From Leptolyngbya sp. Cla-17 (GTDB lineage Bacteria > Cyanobacteriota > Cyanobacteriia > Leptolyngbyales > Leptolyngbyaceae): DNA of 64,000 bases. Position numbers and translations under genes: made by a program. The stretch covers positions 186,001 through 250,000 of the forward strand of contig NZ_JAEVYN010000002.1 in assembly GCF_016807185.1 (NCBI RefSeq), written 5' to 3'. Each line of letters starts with the position of its first letter. Within the stretch, counting starts at the first letter, position 1. This document shows positions 17,237 to 25,950 of the stretch, in pieces. The notes under the pieces are model-generated. The model worked only from the letters and a program-made list of their open reading frames with translations, was not told the origin of the DNA and searched no databases.

Positions 17237-17653
17237 GTGCTGCCTGTGCAACCGCAAAAATTCCAGAAGATTGATTTCAACCAAGAATATCCTTGTCCTT
17301 GTCGGCGTAGAGGGCATCTTACTCCGATCGCTTTGACAGAAGCTTTTGGGTGCAATCGTTGCCAACAAATTTTTGTAGTTGATGAAAGTGGACAGGTGTT
17401 GGAGCAACTAGCCAGCAGTTATCCCTACAAAAAAGCATGGCGATGGAATGGGCATCAGTGGAACGTAGCCAACCCTAATTTTAGAGATAGCTACTTGCCG
17501 ATCGCGCTGGGCATCGTCTTTATCATGCTAGTGATTTGGCTACCGCTGGCACTGAATGCCAAACCGACCTCGCATAGTGCTGTTCTGGTGATTGGCATTA
17601 TTCTGCTGGCGCTCCTTCCAGCCTTGATGGTCTTACTGGCATATAGACGGTAA
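17237..17653 (+). CDS. Zinc-ribbon membrane protein, unknown
   Basis: A 138-residue protein of unknown function. Four cysteines in two close pairs (CPCRRRGHL and GCNRCQQIFVVDESG, about residues 20-45) look like a zinc ribbon. Two transmembrane helices follow (about 86-105 and 115-135). The start is GTG at 17237. The stop is four bases before the ATG of the proA homologue, so the two genes are almost certainly co-transcribed. This pairing may hint at a membrane link for the proA-like protein, but nothing in the sequence proves it. Confidence 0.72.
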   Translation: MLPVQPQKFQKIDFNQEYPCPCRRRGHLTPIALTEAFGCNRCQQIFVVDESGQVLEQLASSYPYKKAWRWNGHQWNVANPNFRDSYLPIALGIVFIMLVIWLPLALNAKPTSHSAVLVIGIILLALLPALMVLLAYRR

Positions 17654-17657
17654 CCCA

Positions 17658-18923
17658 ATGACAACGGATTTTCTTGGTCTCACTTCTGATCCGATCGCTG
17701 CTGTGCAAGCTGCACATCGGGCTTCTATTCATCTATCTACCACTAGAGGGGTTCTGCGTAGTCAGGCAGTTTACGCCATGGCAGAGGCCCTAAAGCAGGC
17801 GCAAAATGACATTCTTGAAGCCAACACTTTAGATCTAGAAGCCAGTCGAGAAATGGCGGTGCCTGACCTGATTTTAGAATGGCTAAAACTGACCCCTGAA
17901 CGGCTGCAAACTGCTATTCAACTCCTCAAGCGTCTGAGCGAGCTACCCGATCCAATTGGGCGTGTTATGGACGCGGCGTACCAAATTGATCACTGCCAAA
18001 CCTACTCCCAATTGATGCCCTTGGGTGTCATTGCCATGATCTACGAAGCGTTCCCAGAGTTGGCAGCAGTAGCGGCAGGTTTGTGCATCAAAACGGGCAA
18101 TAGTTTGGTTTTGAAGGGAAGTGGAGAGGCTAGCCATTCCAATGCGGCGATCGCCCAGGCGCTTTGGTCAGCGATTGAGAAAGTAGGCTTACCAGAAGGG
18201 TGTCTTCAAGCAGTAGCATCCGACCACAGCACCCTAGTAAGAGATTTAATTGTCCAAGATCAGTACTTGAATTTGATTATTCCCTACGGTCGTCCGAGCT
18301 TAGTGCAGCAGATTGTACGACAGGCAACGGCTCCTGTCTTAAAATCTGCCATGGGCAACTGTTACTTATATTGGTCGCCTTCCGGCAGTTTAGAAGCGGT
18401 TCGCTGGATGATTTTAGACAGTCACCAGAGCGAACCTGATCCCGTGAATGCGATTGAGAAAATACTCATTCACCCCAGCCAAAATCCCTCTTCGCTGCTG
18501 ATGTTGTGGGATAGTCTGCGAGAAAAAGGGTTTGAGTTGCGTGGAGATGGCATCCTGTCAGCCGAATTTCCTGATTTGCGGTTAGCAGAAGAGGGAGAAT
18601 GGCAGCAGGCTTACCTAGCGAAGGTGATTGCCTTTAAGCTCGTTGCCAGTTTGGATGACGCGATCGCCTGGATTAACTTAAACAGCAGCGGACATGCCGA
18701 TTGTTTAGTCACCGAGTCCTATCAGGAAAGCCGTCAATTTGCTCTGGGCATCAACAGCGCCTCCACATACATCAATGCGTCCCCCCGATTTTCTCGCAAT
18801 CCCAAACGAGGGGATTCTATTTTTCTGGGCATGTCTAACCAAAAAGGACACCGTCGGGGTCCTATCAGTGTAGAGACGCTCACGACGGTGAAGCACATTA
18901 TTCAAGGAACAGGACAATTCTGA
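17658..18923 (+). CDS. ProA-like gamma-glutamyl phosphate reductase lacking the catalytic Cys
   Basis: A 421-residue aldehyde-dehydrogenase-superfamily protein closest to ProA, the NADPH-dependent second enzyme of proline synthesis. The general ProA framework is kept: LMPLGVIAMIYEAFP, LCIKTGNSLVLKG, LNLIIPYGRPSL, SGHADCLVTES and a C-terminal RGPISVETLTTVKH. Where canonical ProA has the catalytic cysteine in a GVCNAAETLLVH-like stretch, this protein reads DPVNAIEKILIH (V263-N264-A265), so the cysteine is missing. The RGG of the canonical LIIPRGG motif is also changed. It may be a non-catalytic or re-purposed paralogue, with a genuine ProA elsewhere in the genome. It is coupled to the zinc-ribbon gene upstream. 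Confidence 0.8.
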   Translation: MTTDFLGLTSDPIAAVQAAHRASIHLSTTRGVLRSQAVYAMAEALKQAQNDILEANTLDLEASREMAVPDLILEWLKLTPERLQTAIQLLKRLSELPDPIGRVMDAAYQIDHCQTYSQLMPLGVIAMIYEAFPELAAVAAGLCIKTGNSLVLKGSGEASHSNAAIAQALWSAIEKVGLPEGCLQAVASDHSTLVRDLIVQDQYLNLIIPYGRPSLVQQIVRQATAPVLKSAMGNCYLYWSPSGSLEAVRWMILDSHQSEPDPVNAIEKILIHPSQNPSSLLMLWDSLREKGFELRGDGILSAEFPDLRLAEEGEWQQAYLAKVIAFKLVASLDDAIAWINLNSSGHADCLVTESYQESRQFALGINSASTYINASPRFSRNPKRGDSIFLGMSNQKGHRRGPISVETLTTVKHIIQGTGQF

Positions 18924-18984
18924 GTCCTACATTGGTCAAGAATCTTCATCCCCAACACTTCTTCCTAAGAAGAGATTGATATTC

Positions 18985-19014
18985 AAAATCCCTCTTCTTA
19001 AGAAGAGGGATTTT
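18985..19014. terminator. 30-bp perfect palindrome, likely bidirectional terminator
   Basis: AAAATCCCTCTTCTT (18985-18999) is followed directly by its exact complement (19000-19014), so the hairpin has an A run on one side and a T run on the other. It sits between the convergent proA-like gene and desC and could end both transcripts. A diverged partial copy (CTTCCTAAGAAGAG) lies just before it. Confidence 0.75.
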
Positions 19015-19082
19015 GGGAGAAGGCGGTTCGCGCCATCTACATTATCTGATTCGGTCTGTCTACTGACGTGATTGCAAAAGAG

Positions 19083-19901
19083 TTAATCTTTCCCTGCCAA
19101 TTTAACCTTGCTTGCCAACCCTAGCGACTGCAAAAGTTGAATAGTCATCCAGGTCATATCAATTTCCCACCACTGTAAGCCGTGGCGAGCCGAGTGTTGA
19201 TAGGCATGATGGTTGTTGTGCCAACCTTCACCGTACGTTAGCAGAGCAACCCACCAGCAATTGCGGGAGTTGTCATTGGATTCATGGCTTTGATAGCCAA
19301 ACATATGAGTCGCGCTATTCACCAACCAAGTGCAGTGAAACACCGCGATCAACCGAACAAACACGCCCCATACTACGAATGGCCACCCACCAATCGCATA
19401 TAGTACCACTGCCAATGCAATCTGAAGCGGGATGAAGTACTTGTTAAAAAACTGATAAACCGGGTCATCGTTGATGTCTTTCGTAAACCGAGGCACTTGA
19501 TCACGCATCGGAATATCAAACAGCATCCAGCCCATGTGGCTCCACCAAAAGCCCCGCTTCGAGTCATGAGGATCTTGGTCTTGATCTGAATGGAGATGAT
19601 GAAAACGGTGCATTCCCACCCATTCAGTCACACCGCCCTGGCAGGATAAGGTGCCACATAAAACCAGGAAATATTCAATCAATTTTGGCGTTTGAAAGCT
19701 GCGATGGGTAACGAGGCGATGAAAACCCAGGGTAATTCCTAAGCCGCCAGTAACCCAATGGAGGAAAACCGCGACTCCTACGGCTGCCCAGCTAAAGTTA
19801 CTTGGTAACAGGGCAAAGAGAGCACCACCATGCACGATCACCATGAATAAAACTACTGGTAAATCTAATTTAAGTGGCTTATTTGAAGTTGCAACAGTCA
19901 T
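19083..19901 (-). CDS. desC: Delta-9 acyl-lipid/acyl-CoA desaturase
   Basis: A 272-residue membrane di-iron enzyme that introduces the first double bond (delta-9) in fatty acids, controlling thylakoid fluidity. The three histidine boxes are HRLVTH (61-66), HRFHH (98-102) and HNNHH near residue 230, and four hydrophobic helices lie in the usual places. The GLGITLGFHRLVTHRSF and YGEGWHNNHHAY contexts are typical of cyanobacterial DesC. Single gene; a strong palindromic terminator follows. Expression is probably temperature-controlled in this family, though no element is visible. Confidence 0.93.
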   Translation of the reverse strand: MTVATSNKPLKLDLPVVLFMVIVHGGALFALLPSNFSWAAVGVAVFLHWVTGGLGITLGFHRLVTHRSFQTPKLIEYFLVLCGTLSCQGGVTEWVGMHRFHHLHSDQDQDPHDSKRGFWWSHMGWMLFDIPMRDQVPRFTKDINDDPVYQFFNKYFIPLQIALAVVLYAIGGWPFVVWGVFVRLIAVFHCTWLVNSATHMFGYQSHESNDNSRNCWWVALLTYGEGWHNNHHAYQHSARHGLQWWEIDMTWMTIQLLQSLGLASKVKLAGKD

Positions 19902-20039
19902 GCATTCGTCCCAATGAGAAGTACAATGCCAAATTGGCGCAAAGCTAGATGCTCGTTCTAAAGGTCTTGCCGCGGAGATTGGTAGATTAGCTACCGCAGC
20001 ACAAGGCGTTGAGAATTATTTTGGAGAAGCAAGCGGAAA

Positions 20040-21269
20040 ATGAACAGTCCAACTCTTTTAAAGGAAGCAGAACAAGCACTATCCCTGATTTTTTCTGGTA
20101 TTGACACACAGGTCAAGAAAAACTTGAAACGCTTGCTAGTAGCCTTTCGTCAGCACCGAGTCGGCGCTCACCACTTTTCTGGGGTGACAGGGTATGGGCA
20201 TAGCGATTTGGGCAGGGAAGTATTGGATCGAGTATTCGCGCAAGCCTTGGGGGCAGAGGCTGCTGCGGTACGGGTTCAGTTTGTGTCTGGGACGCACGCG
20301 ATCGCTTGTGCGCTGTATGGCGTTCTTCGCCCCGGAGACGAAATGCTCGCCGTGGCTGGTGCCCCTTATGACACGTTGGAAGAAGTAATTGGTCTACGGG
20401 GGCATCAGCAGGGTTCCTTAGCAGAGTTTGGGATTCACTATCGCCAGTTAGATCTCACAACAACAGGCGAGGTTGACTGGCAAACATTAGCCCATGCTAT
20501 CAAATCAGAGACGCGCCTGGTATTGATTCAGCGATCGTGTGGATATTCGTGGCGATCTAGTTTGGCGATCGCGGATATTGAAAAAATCGTTCAAATTGTT
20601 AAACAGCAGAACCCAAACACGATTTGCTTTGTGGATAACTGTTATGGCGAATTCATTGAGTCGTGTGAACCCACGAGTGTTGGAGCCGACCTCATGGCAG
20701 GTTCGCTAATTAAAAATCCGGGCGGCACCATTGTGACCGCAGGTGGCTATGTTGCAGGACGAGCAGACCTAGTAGAAATGGCAGCCTGTCGGTTGACAGC
20801 TCCTGGGATTGGCAGTTCCGGTGGTGCCACCTTCGACCAAAATCGGCTGTTGTTTCAAGGACTTTTTCTGGCTCCTCAAATGGTGGGAGAAGCTATGAAG
20901 GGCAACCATTTAACCGCTTATGTGTTTGACCAATTGGGTTACCCCGTGAACCCCTTGCCGATGGCTCCCCGCCGAGATGTAATCCAAGCAGTCCAATTGG
21001 GTTCACCGGATAAACTAATTGCTTTTTGTCGTGCCATTCAACAACAGTCGCCAATTGGCTCCTATCTTGACCCGGTGCCCGCAGAAATGCCCGGTTATGA
21101 AAGTGAATTAGTCATGGCAGGCGGCACTTTTATTGATGGCAGCACCTCCGAGCTTTCAGCAGATGGACCTTTGCGAGAACCCTACACGGTTTTTTGTCAG
21201 GGAGGAACTCACTGGACTCATGTTTCGATCGCGTTAGAAGCTGCCATTGATGCGATCGCTGCCATTTAA
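20040..21269 (+). CDS. Methionine gamma-lyase-like PLP enzyme (YnbB/aluminium-resistance family)
   Basis: A 409-residue fold-type I PLP enzyme of the family often annotated as aluminium resistance protein or cystathionine beta-lyase-like. The FSGVTGYGHSDLGRE start, the RVQFVSGTHAIACALYG segment, FVDNCYGEF with the PLP-contacting Asp (D199), and GSLIKNPGGT with the Schiff-base Lys (K225) are all present. Length is typical. The reaction is probably a beta- or gamma-elimination on a sulfur amino acid, but the family's true substrate is unsettled. An IS5-type element has landed 8 bases after its stop codon. Confidence 0.87.
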   Translation: MNSPTLLKEAEQALSLIFSGIDTQVKKNLKRLLVAFRQHRVGAHHFSGVTGYGHSDLGREVLDRVFAQALGAEAAAVRVQFVSGTHAIACALYGVLRPGDEMLAVAGAPYDTLEEVIGLRGHQQGSLAEFGIHYRQLDLTTTGEVDWQTLAHAIKSETRLVLIQRSCGYSWRSSLAIADIEKIVQIVKQQNPNTICFVDNCYGEFIESCEPTSVGADLMAGSLIKNPGGTIVTAGGYVAGRADLVEMAACRLTAPGIGSSGGATFDQNRLLFQGLFLAPQMVGEAMKGNHLTAYVFDQLGYPVNPLPMAPRRDVIQAVQLGSPDKLIAFCRAIQQQSPIGSYLDPVPAEMPGYESELVMAGGTFIDGSTSELSADGPLREPYTVFCQGGTHWTHVSIALEAAIDAIAAI

Positions 21270-21276
21270 TTGACTA

Positions 21277-22173
21277 GACCTCTTGCGTGAATAGAGGGAA
21301 GTGGCTACAAATAGGTCAAGGAGGGCTGATGACCTACAAACAACTGAGCCAACTCAAGCCTGAGTTATTCAAACGCCGCTGCGGAATCCACCCACAAACC
21401 TTCGCGCAGATGGTGGACGTACAGCGTCCTGAGCTTGACCGAACAGGGAAGCGGGGTGGACAGTGCAAATTAAGAGTGGAAGACCAACTGCTAGTCGTAC
21501 TCGAGTACTGGCGAGAATACCGCACCCAGTTTCACATTGCCACCACTTGGGGATTGAGTGAGTCGGCAGTGTGCCGCTTGATTCAGAAGGTTGAAAGTCG
21601 ATTAATAAAGTCAGGTAAGTTCCGGCTACCCGGCAAAAAGCACCTATATCAGAATGCCAGTACCTGGAGTGTGTGGGCGGTCGATGTCACTGAAAGCCCG
21701 ATTGAGCGTCCCCAAAAAAACAGCGACGCTACTACAGCGGCAAGAAAAAGCGGCATACGCTAAAAGCTCAAGTGCTGGTCAATCAAGTCACTGGACAAAT
21801 TATTTGTACAGCGTTTGGTAAAGGGAGAATCCATGACTTTCGGCTGTTCAAGTTACATCGTCTGCCGATGCTACCAGAGCAGTTGTGTTTGGCGGATAAG
21901 GGCTATCAAGGTATGGCAAAGCTACATCCCTCTACTTGTATTCCAACCAAAAAACCGCGTCAAAGCAAACTGAGCAAAGCGGAGCGGCAGCACAACCGAA
22001 ATCTAGCCCGATTGCGGGTGGTCGCTGAGCATGTGAATCGCAAGCTCAAGATTTTTCGGATTCTCGCTGAACGGTATCGAAATCGACGCAAGCGCTTCGG
22101 GTTGCGCTTCAATCTCATTGCAGCAATCATCAACTTTGAACTTGCGCTCTCTTCTTGATTCACGCAAGAGTTC
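21277..22173 (+). mobile_element. IS5-family insertion sequence with frameshifted transposase
   Basis: About 0.9 kb. Terminal inverted repeats are GA(C/A)CTCTTGCGTGAAT, at 21277-21292 and, inverted, 22158-22173. TA dinucleotides flank both ends (21275-21276 and 22174-22175), though the duplication length is uncertain. One transposase is encoded in two overlapping phases. The element lies between the YnbB-like gene and the 3' end of the Ala-rich protein gene, only a few bases from both stop codons. Confidence 0.88.
21329..22158 (+). CDS. IS5-family transposase (two frames, -1 shift at A7)
   Basis: Frame 1 starts at ATG 21329 (AAGGAGGG just upstream) and runs to 21763. Frame 2 covers up to 22158. 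At seven A residues (21714-21720) a -1 slip joins ERPQK to KQRRYYSGKKKRHTLKAQ, which restores the canonical IS5 motif after DVTESPIERP. The catalytic acids lie in WAVDVTES, CLADKGYQG and VVAEHVNRK. The A7 run is a classic slippery site, so the shift is probably programmed and not a mutation, and the element may be active. Confidence 0.85.
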
Positions 22174-22177
22174 TACT

Positions 22178-23158
22178 CTAGCTGTCAGACTCGACAGATT
22201 CAGTTTCTTTCGCCTTCTCAACAGGTGCATCGTGGGTTGCTTCCACAGGGGCACCTCCCATTTCTGGAACCTCCGCAACAGGTTCGGATAAGATCTCATC
22301 GCCTGTTTCAGCAGGCTCAATTACTACATCATCTACAGTCTCTTCCGGAATGGAGATAACTTCTGCCGCTTCAACAGGTTCAATTACTGCATCATCTACA
22401 GTCTCTTCCGGAATGGAGATAACTTCTGCCGCTCCAACAGGTTCGATGACCCCATCATCTACAGGCTCTGCTGGTACAGAAACAACTTCTGCCGCAGGCT
22501 TAGCCACATTTTTCAAGACTGGTTTACCCGGTTTGGATACAACTGCTTCAACAGGTTCTTCGGGTGTAATTGCAGGCTTATGGACTTCTGTTTCCTCAGC
22601 GACTTTTGCTGCTTCTTCCTCAGCAATTTTTGCTGCTTCTAAAGCTTCTACCTCCGCTTTTGCAGCGGCTTCCTCAGCAGCTTTCGCGGCTTCTAAGGCT
22701 TCCGCCTCCGCTTTTGCAGCAGCTTCCTCAGCGGCGATTTTTGCGGCGGCTTCAGCTTCAGCCTGTGCAGCAGCTTTCGCGGCAGCTTCAGCAGCGGCAG
22801 CTTCTTCAGCTTCAATCTCAGCTTTGGACTTGACTCGTGGTGGTTTTGGTCCTCTCATTAAAGCCACGTTGGCAGGAGGTTTGAACTCTTCTTTACGATC
22901 GCCACCTTTGCCTTTGCGATCGCGGTCTCTGTCACGGCTCGAACGGTCTTCACTCGGACGGTCTTTATCACGACTCGGACGATCTCTACTGGGACGATCT
23001 TCAGTCGGACGGTCTCCAGTCGCACGATCTGCACGATCTTCGCTACGAACTGGACGAGGACGATCTTCCCGCTGTACAGACGGCTGAACAGGTAAGCTCT
23101 CTCCTTCTGAGGCAACTTTTTCCAGTCGCTCAGATTTTTTGATCGGACGTTCTACCAT
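22178..23158 (-). CDS. Charged, Ala-rich repeat protein, unknown
   Basis: A 326-residue low-complexity protein with sharply separated zones. Residues 1-15 (MVERPIKKSERLEKV) form a basic start that I recall as conserved in cyanobacteria. Residues 30-92 are an Arg/Asp tract (RPSRD-like repeats), followed by a conserved-looking FKPPANVALMRGPKPPRVKS. Residues 112-195 are a long Ala/Glu/Lys helix, probably a coiled coil. The C-terminal third is acidic, with three 21-residue repeats of the form EVISIPEETVDDAVIEPVEAA encoded by 63-bp DNA repeats. There is no signal peptide or membrane helix. The long open frame on the opposite strand is a by-product of the biased composition. Confidence 0.72.
   Translation of the reverse strand: MVERPIKKSERLEKVASEGESLPVQPSVQREDRPRPVRSEDRADRATGDRPTEDRPSRDRPSRDKDRPSEDRSSRDRDRDRKGKGGDRKEEFKPPANVALMRGPKPPRVKSKAEIEAEEAAAAEAAAKAAAQAEAEAAAKIAAEEAAAKAEAEALEAAKAAEEAAAKAEVEALEAAKIAEEEAAKVAEETEVHKPAITPEEPVEAVVSKPGKPVLKNVAKPAAEVVSVPAEPVDDGVIEPVGAAEVISIPEETVDDAVIEPVEAAEVISIPEETVDDVVIEPAETGDEILSEPVAEVPEMGGAPVEATHDAPVEKAKETESVESDS
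22317..22505 (-). repeat. 63-bp tandem coding repeats
   Basis: Three consecutive 63-bp units begin at about 22317, 22380 and 22443 and encode 21-residue repeats. The first two are nearly identical and the third has diverged, which indicates recent unequal recombination or slippage. Confidence 0.85.
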
Positions 23159-23218
23159 TGTTAAATTCTGTTAATGCATCTGTATCCTACCGTGTTCAGT
23201 GAGCGAATAACACACCGA

Positions 23219-24520
23219 TCACCCTTGTTCCAAACGGCGTTGCCATTCAGTATCAATCTTGTCTGCCTGCTTAATTTCTTGTTCAATCAGATCTTGTTCT
23301 GTTGTGTATGCCAAATTATCTGCCCCAACGACGGTTTCCGCAGCAAACTGCTGGGCATAAAGAATCTTCTTCTGCAAATCTTGGTCGGCTTCATTGAGAA
23401 AAACTGCTCGACTTTGACGCGCTTGATTACGACTTTCTACTTTGCGGTTGCGCCACTGAATCCAAAAATAGCGTAAGAGCGGAATAGTCAAGAAAGCTGA
23501 GCCATAGCCCAATAAGACCCAGAAAATCGCCTGCACAAAAGCAACCAAGCCACCCATCTGTGCCGCCACAGTGCCTCCTGCTAAAAGATTACCCAAAGCA
23601 ATAGCACCGATTAAATTCAATCCTCCTAACCCGATCGCCAGCGCAATTTGTCCACCACTTGCCTGACTAAATCGCCAAGGTAACTCTCTTAAATAAGCAG
23701 CAATGGGCTGCAATCGTTGCTCGATCGCGCTCGTTTGCAATTCAGGAAAATGGTAAACTAAGCCTCCTTCTGGGCTAACTTCGGGTCGTCCATTAAAGCG
23801 AGTGAGCACGGGCAGCATGTATTCTTCGTAATCACGAGCATAGCCCTGACCCAAATCGTTTAGATAGGGTGCCAACTGCTCAGCAACTACAGCACCCTTT
23901 TGGTTGCGAATTACAGTTGCGATCGCCCTCCAGCGCCGATCTTCCAAATCTGCATTCGGGTTGCCATCCCCAAACAAAAACGAAAATATTGCTTCTAAAA
24001 AATTGAGAGAGGGCTTTTCTCCACCTGCATCAGAGCGATAAGCAGCACGGGGTCTAGAGTAATCAGGGTAAAAAATCCACCAAATATCAGGACCAAACCC
24101 CATAGATGGCATTCCAATCCCACTATCAGAATCATTATCGTTATTACTCGATGCACTCAATGACAGGGTAATCAGCAAAATTGCCAGGAAAATCAGCAGA
24201 ATAGAAGCAATCAGCACAACGCCAAAGGAAATCCGAATTAGGTAAAAGAGAACGCGCCAGATTTTCTCCCACCATTCCTTAAGCTGAAACCGAAAATATT
24301 TGTTTCTCAAGATGGAACGAAATTCTTGAGGAAAGAGATACACCACATCGCCCGTTTCAGCCACCTGAAGATGACCACTAACCTGTGATGCCAGCGCTAA
24401 CAAGCCTTGCTCTGCCACTGCTAGCTCCAACCCAGCTTGAGCCGCCACATCCCCTACGGTAACGCGGTAGTCCAATCGCTCTACGGCTTGCATAATGGCT
24501 GGGTTTGGAGTCACGGACAT
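23219..24520 (-). CDS. Conserved membrane protein, unknown
   Basis: A 433-residue protein. Residues 1-75 look like a winged-helix-type module (AVERLDYRVTVGDVAAQAGL...LALASQVSGHLQV...VVYLFPQEFRS), and a related segment (residues 207-270, RWRAIATVIRNQKGAVVAEQLAPYL...GGLVYHFPELQ) appears again in the middle, so the protein may contain two copies. Each copy is followed by hydrophobic helices (about 88-120 and 300-365). The tail is charged and helical. The pattern resembles proteins shared by cyanobacteria and chloroplasts, but I cannot name a function. It is 60 bases downstream of nothing on its own strand and reads towards the Ala-rich protein gene, possibly in the same transcript. Confidence 0.7.
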   Translation of the reverse strand: MSVTPNPAIMQAVERLDYRVTVGDVAAQAGLELAVAEQGLLALASQVSGHLQVAETGDVVYLFPQEFRSILRNKYFRFQLKEWWEKIWRVLFYLIRISFGVVLIASILLIFLAILLITLSLSASSNNDNDSDSGIGMPSMGFGPDIWWIFYPDYSRPRAAYRSDAGGEKPSLNFLEAIFSFLFGDGNPNADLEDRRWRAIATVIRNQKGAVVAEQLAPYLNDLGQGYARDYEEYMLPVLTRFNGRPEVSPEGGLVYHFPELQTSAIEQRLQPIAAYLRELPWRFSQASGGQIALAIGLGGLNLIGAIALGNLLAGGTVAAQMGGLVAFVQAIFWVLLGYGSAFLTIPLLRYFWIQWRNRKVESRNQARQSRAVFLNEADQDLQKKILYAQQFAAETVVGADNLAYTTEQDLIEQEIKQADKIDTEWQRRLEQG

Positions 24521-24796
24521 CTTTTCACTTCTTTGTTTGAGACTGTGATCTACAGTATAGAAAGTCTGTATGGCGCTTGGGAGGAGAGAAAACCGTATTA
24601 GCGTTATAGGCTCTAGGGGTACGGGTTTGGAGGCTAGAAAAAAGCAATTTTTTGCCTTTCATCCCTGATACTTGATACTCTTCTTAACGCTTTTTGCCTA
24701 TTCTTTGCTCCCCAGAGGACGTTAAACTAGAAGGCATTTCGCGATCGCACATCTTTTAGATTCAGCAGATCAGCCGACCTTACTCTCCTTTGCTAT

Positions 24797-25318
24797 ATGC
24801 CCAGAACTCAACGCAATGACAATTTTATCGACAAAAGTTTTACGGTCATGGCAGACCTAATTCTTAAACTGCTACCTGCGACTAGAAAGGAAAAGGTTGC
24901 TTTTGCCTATTATCGGGATGGAATGTCAGCCCAAGCCGACGGAGAGTATGCCGAGGCGCTTGATAACTATAATGAAGCTCTCAAATTAGAAGAAGACGAC
25001 AACGATCGCAGCTATATTCTCTACAACATTGGGCTGATTCATGCGAGTAATGGCGAACATGATCGAGCGCTAGATTACTACTTTCAATCGATCGAGATAA
25101 ATCCTCGAATGCCCCAAACGTTGAACAACGTTGCCGTTATCTTTCACTATAAGGGTGAGCGGGCCCAAGAAGAAGGCAACGAAGAAGAAGCGGAAGAATG
25201 GTTTGATCAAGCAGCAGACTACTGGAAACGCGCCATCCGCAACGCTCCAAACAACTATATTGAAGCCCAAAACTGGATGAAGATTACAGGACGATCACAA
25301 GTTGACGTGTTTTTCTAG
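24797..25318 (+). CDS. ycf3: Photosystem I assembly protein Ycf3
   Basis: A 173-residue tetratricopeptide protein attached to the stromal face of thylakoids, which guides assembly of PsaA/PsaB with their partners. The MPRTQRNDNFIDKSFTVMAD start and the ending ITGRSQVDVFF are diagnostic. Three TPR units occupy about residues 35-68, 72-105 and 120-153. Full length, single gene. HIP1 occurs just upstream (about 24742). Confidence 0.96.
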   Translation: MPRTQRNDNFIDKSFTVMADLILKLLPATRKEKVAFAYYRDGMSAQADGEYAEALDNYNEALKLEEDDNDRSYILYNIGLIHASNGEHDRALDYYFQSIEINPRMPQTLNNVAVIFHYKGERAQEEGNEEEAEEWFDQAADYWKRAIRNAPNNYIEAQNWMKITGRSQVDVFF

Positions 25319-25457
25319 AGCAGTAGACAAACTCCATCTAATGTAGATGTTGCAAATCGTCCTTATCCTAAATTCCTCTCCTTGGGGAGAACAGTTGGAG
25401 ATGAGGGTCTCTACTTAATTTCACTTTCTATTCCTGCTCCCTAATTTCCTTATTCCT

Positions 25458-25748
25458 ATGATTGCTCTCGAACAAGTTCGGAAAGTCGCCCATCTAGCGC
25501 GATTAGAATTATCGACTGCTGAAGAAGAAATGTTCACAACGCAGTTAAACGGCATTTTGGATTATTTCAAGCAGTTGAACGAACTGGATGTGACCAACAT
25601 TGAGCCAACTTTTCGAGCGATCGATGCCAGCAACATCACGCGGCAAGATGTGTTGGAAACCCATAGCGATCGCGAAGCCATTTTGGAGAGCGCTCCCGAT
25701 CGCGACGGTGAATTCTTTAAAGTTCCTCAAATTATCGCCACTGATTAA
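25458..25748 (+). CDS. gatC: Asp-tRNA(Asn)/Glu-tRNA(Gln) amidotransferase subunit C
   Basis: A 96-residue subunit of GatCAB, which converts Glu-tRNA(Gln) to Gln-tRNA(Gln) since cyanobacteria lack glutaminyl-tRNA synthetase. VRKVAHLARLELS, the EMFTTQLNGILDYFKQLNELD helix and the IEPTFRAID stretch match the family; the C-terminal PDRDGEFFKVPQII wraps around GatA in known structures. gatA and gatB are not in this window. Confidence 0.95.
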   Translation: MIALEQVRKVAHLARLELSTAEEEMFTTQLNGILDYFKQLNELDVTNIEPTFRAIDASNITRQDVLETHSDREAILESAPDRDGEFFKVPQIIATD

Positions 25749-25950
25749 AAAATCATCACTAAGGAAACGAGAGCAGAACTTTCTCGACTTCACCCCTAAC
25801 ATCTGTTTCCTAAATCTCACAAACCTTGACTATTAAAACCCCAAGAATTGCAAAGACTCGCTAAGATCCAGGAACAATCGATTGCCCCTTCCCATGTGAA
25901 GGCAATCGTGGTGTGGAATTGCCCTTGTCTGCCCTTGATTAAATCTGGTA

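Noticed and set aside
22350..23087. 245-residue Ser/Ala-rich open frame on the plus strand
   Set aside because: It is antisense to the Ala/Glu/Arg-rich gene at 22178-23158. The composition is the mirror of GCN/GAN codons, and no ribosome binding site or known motif is present.
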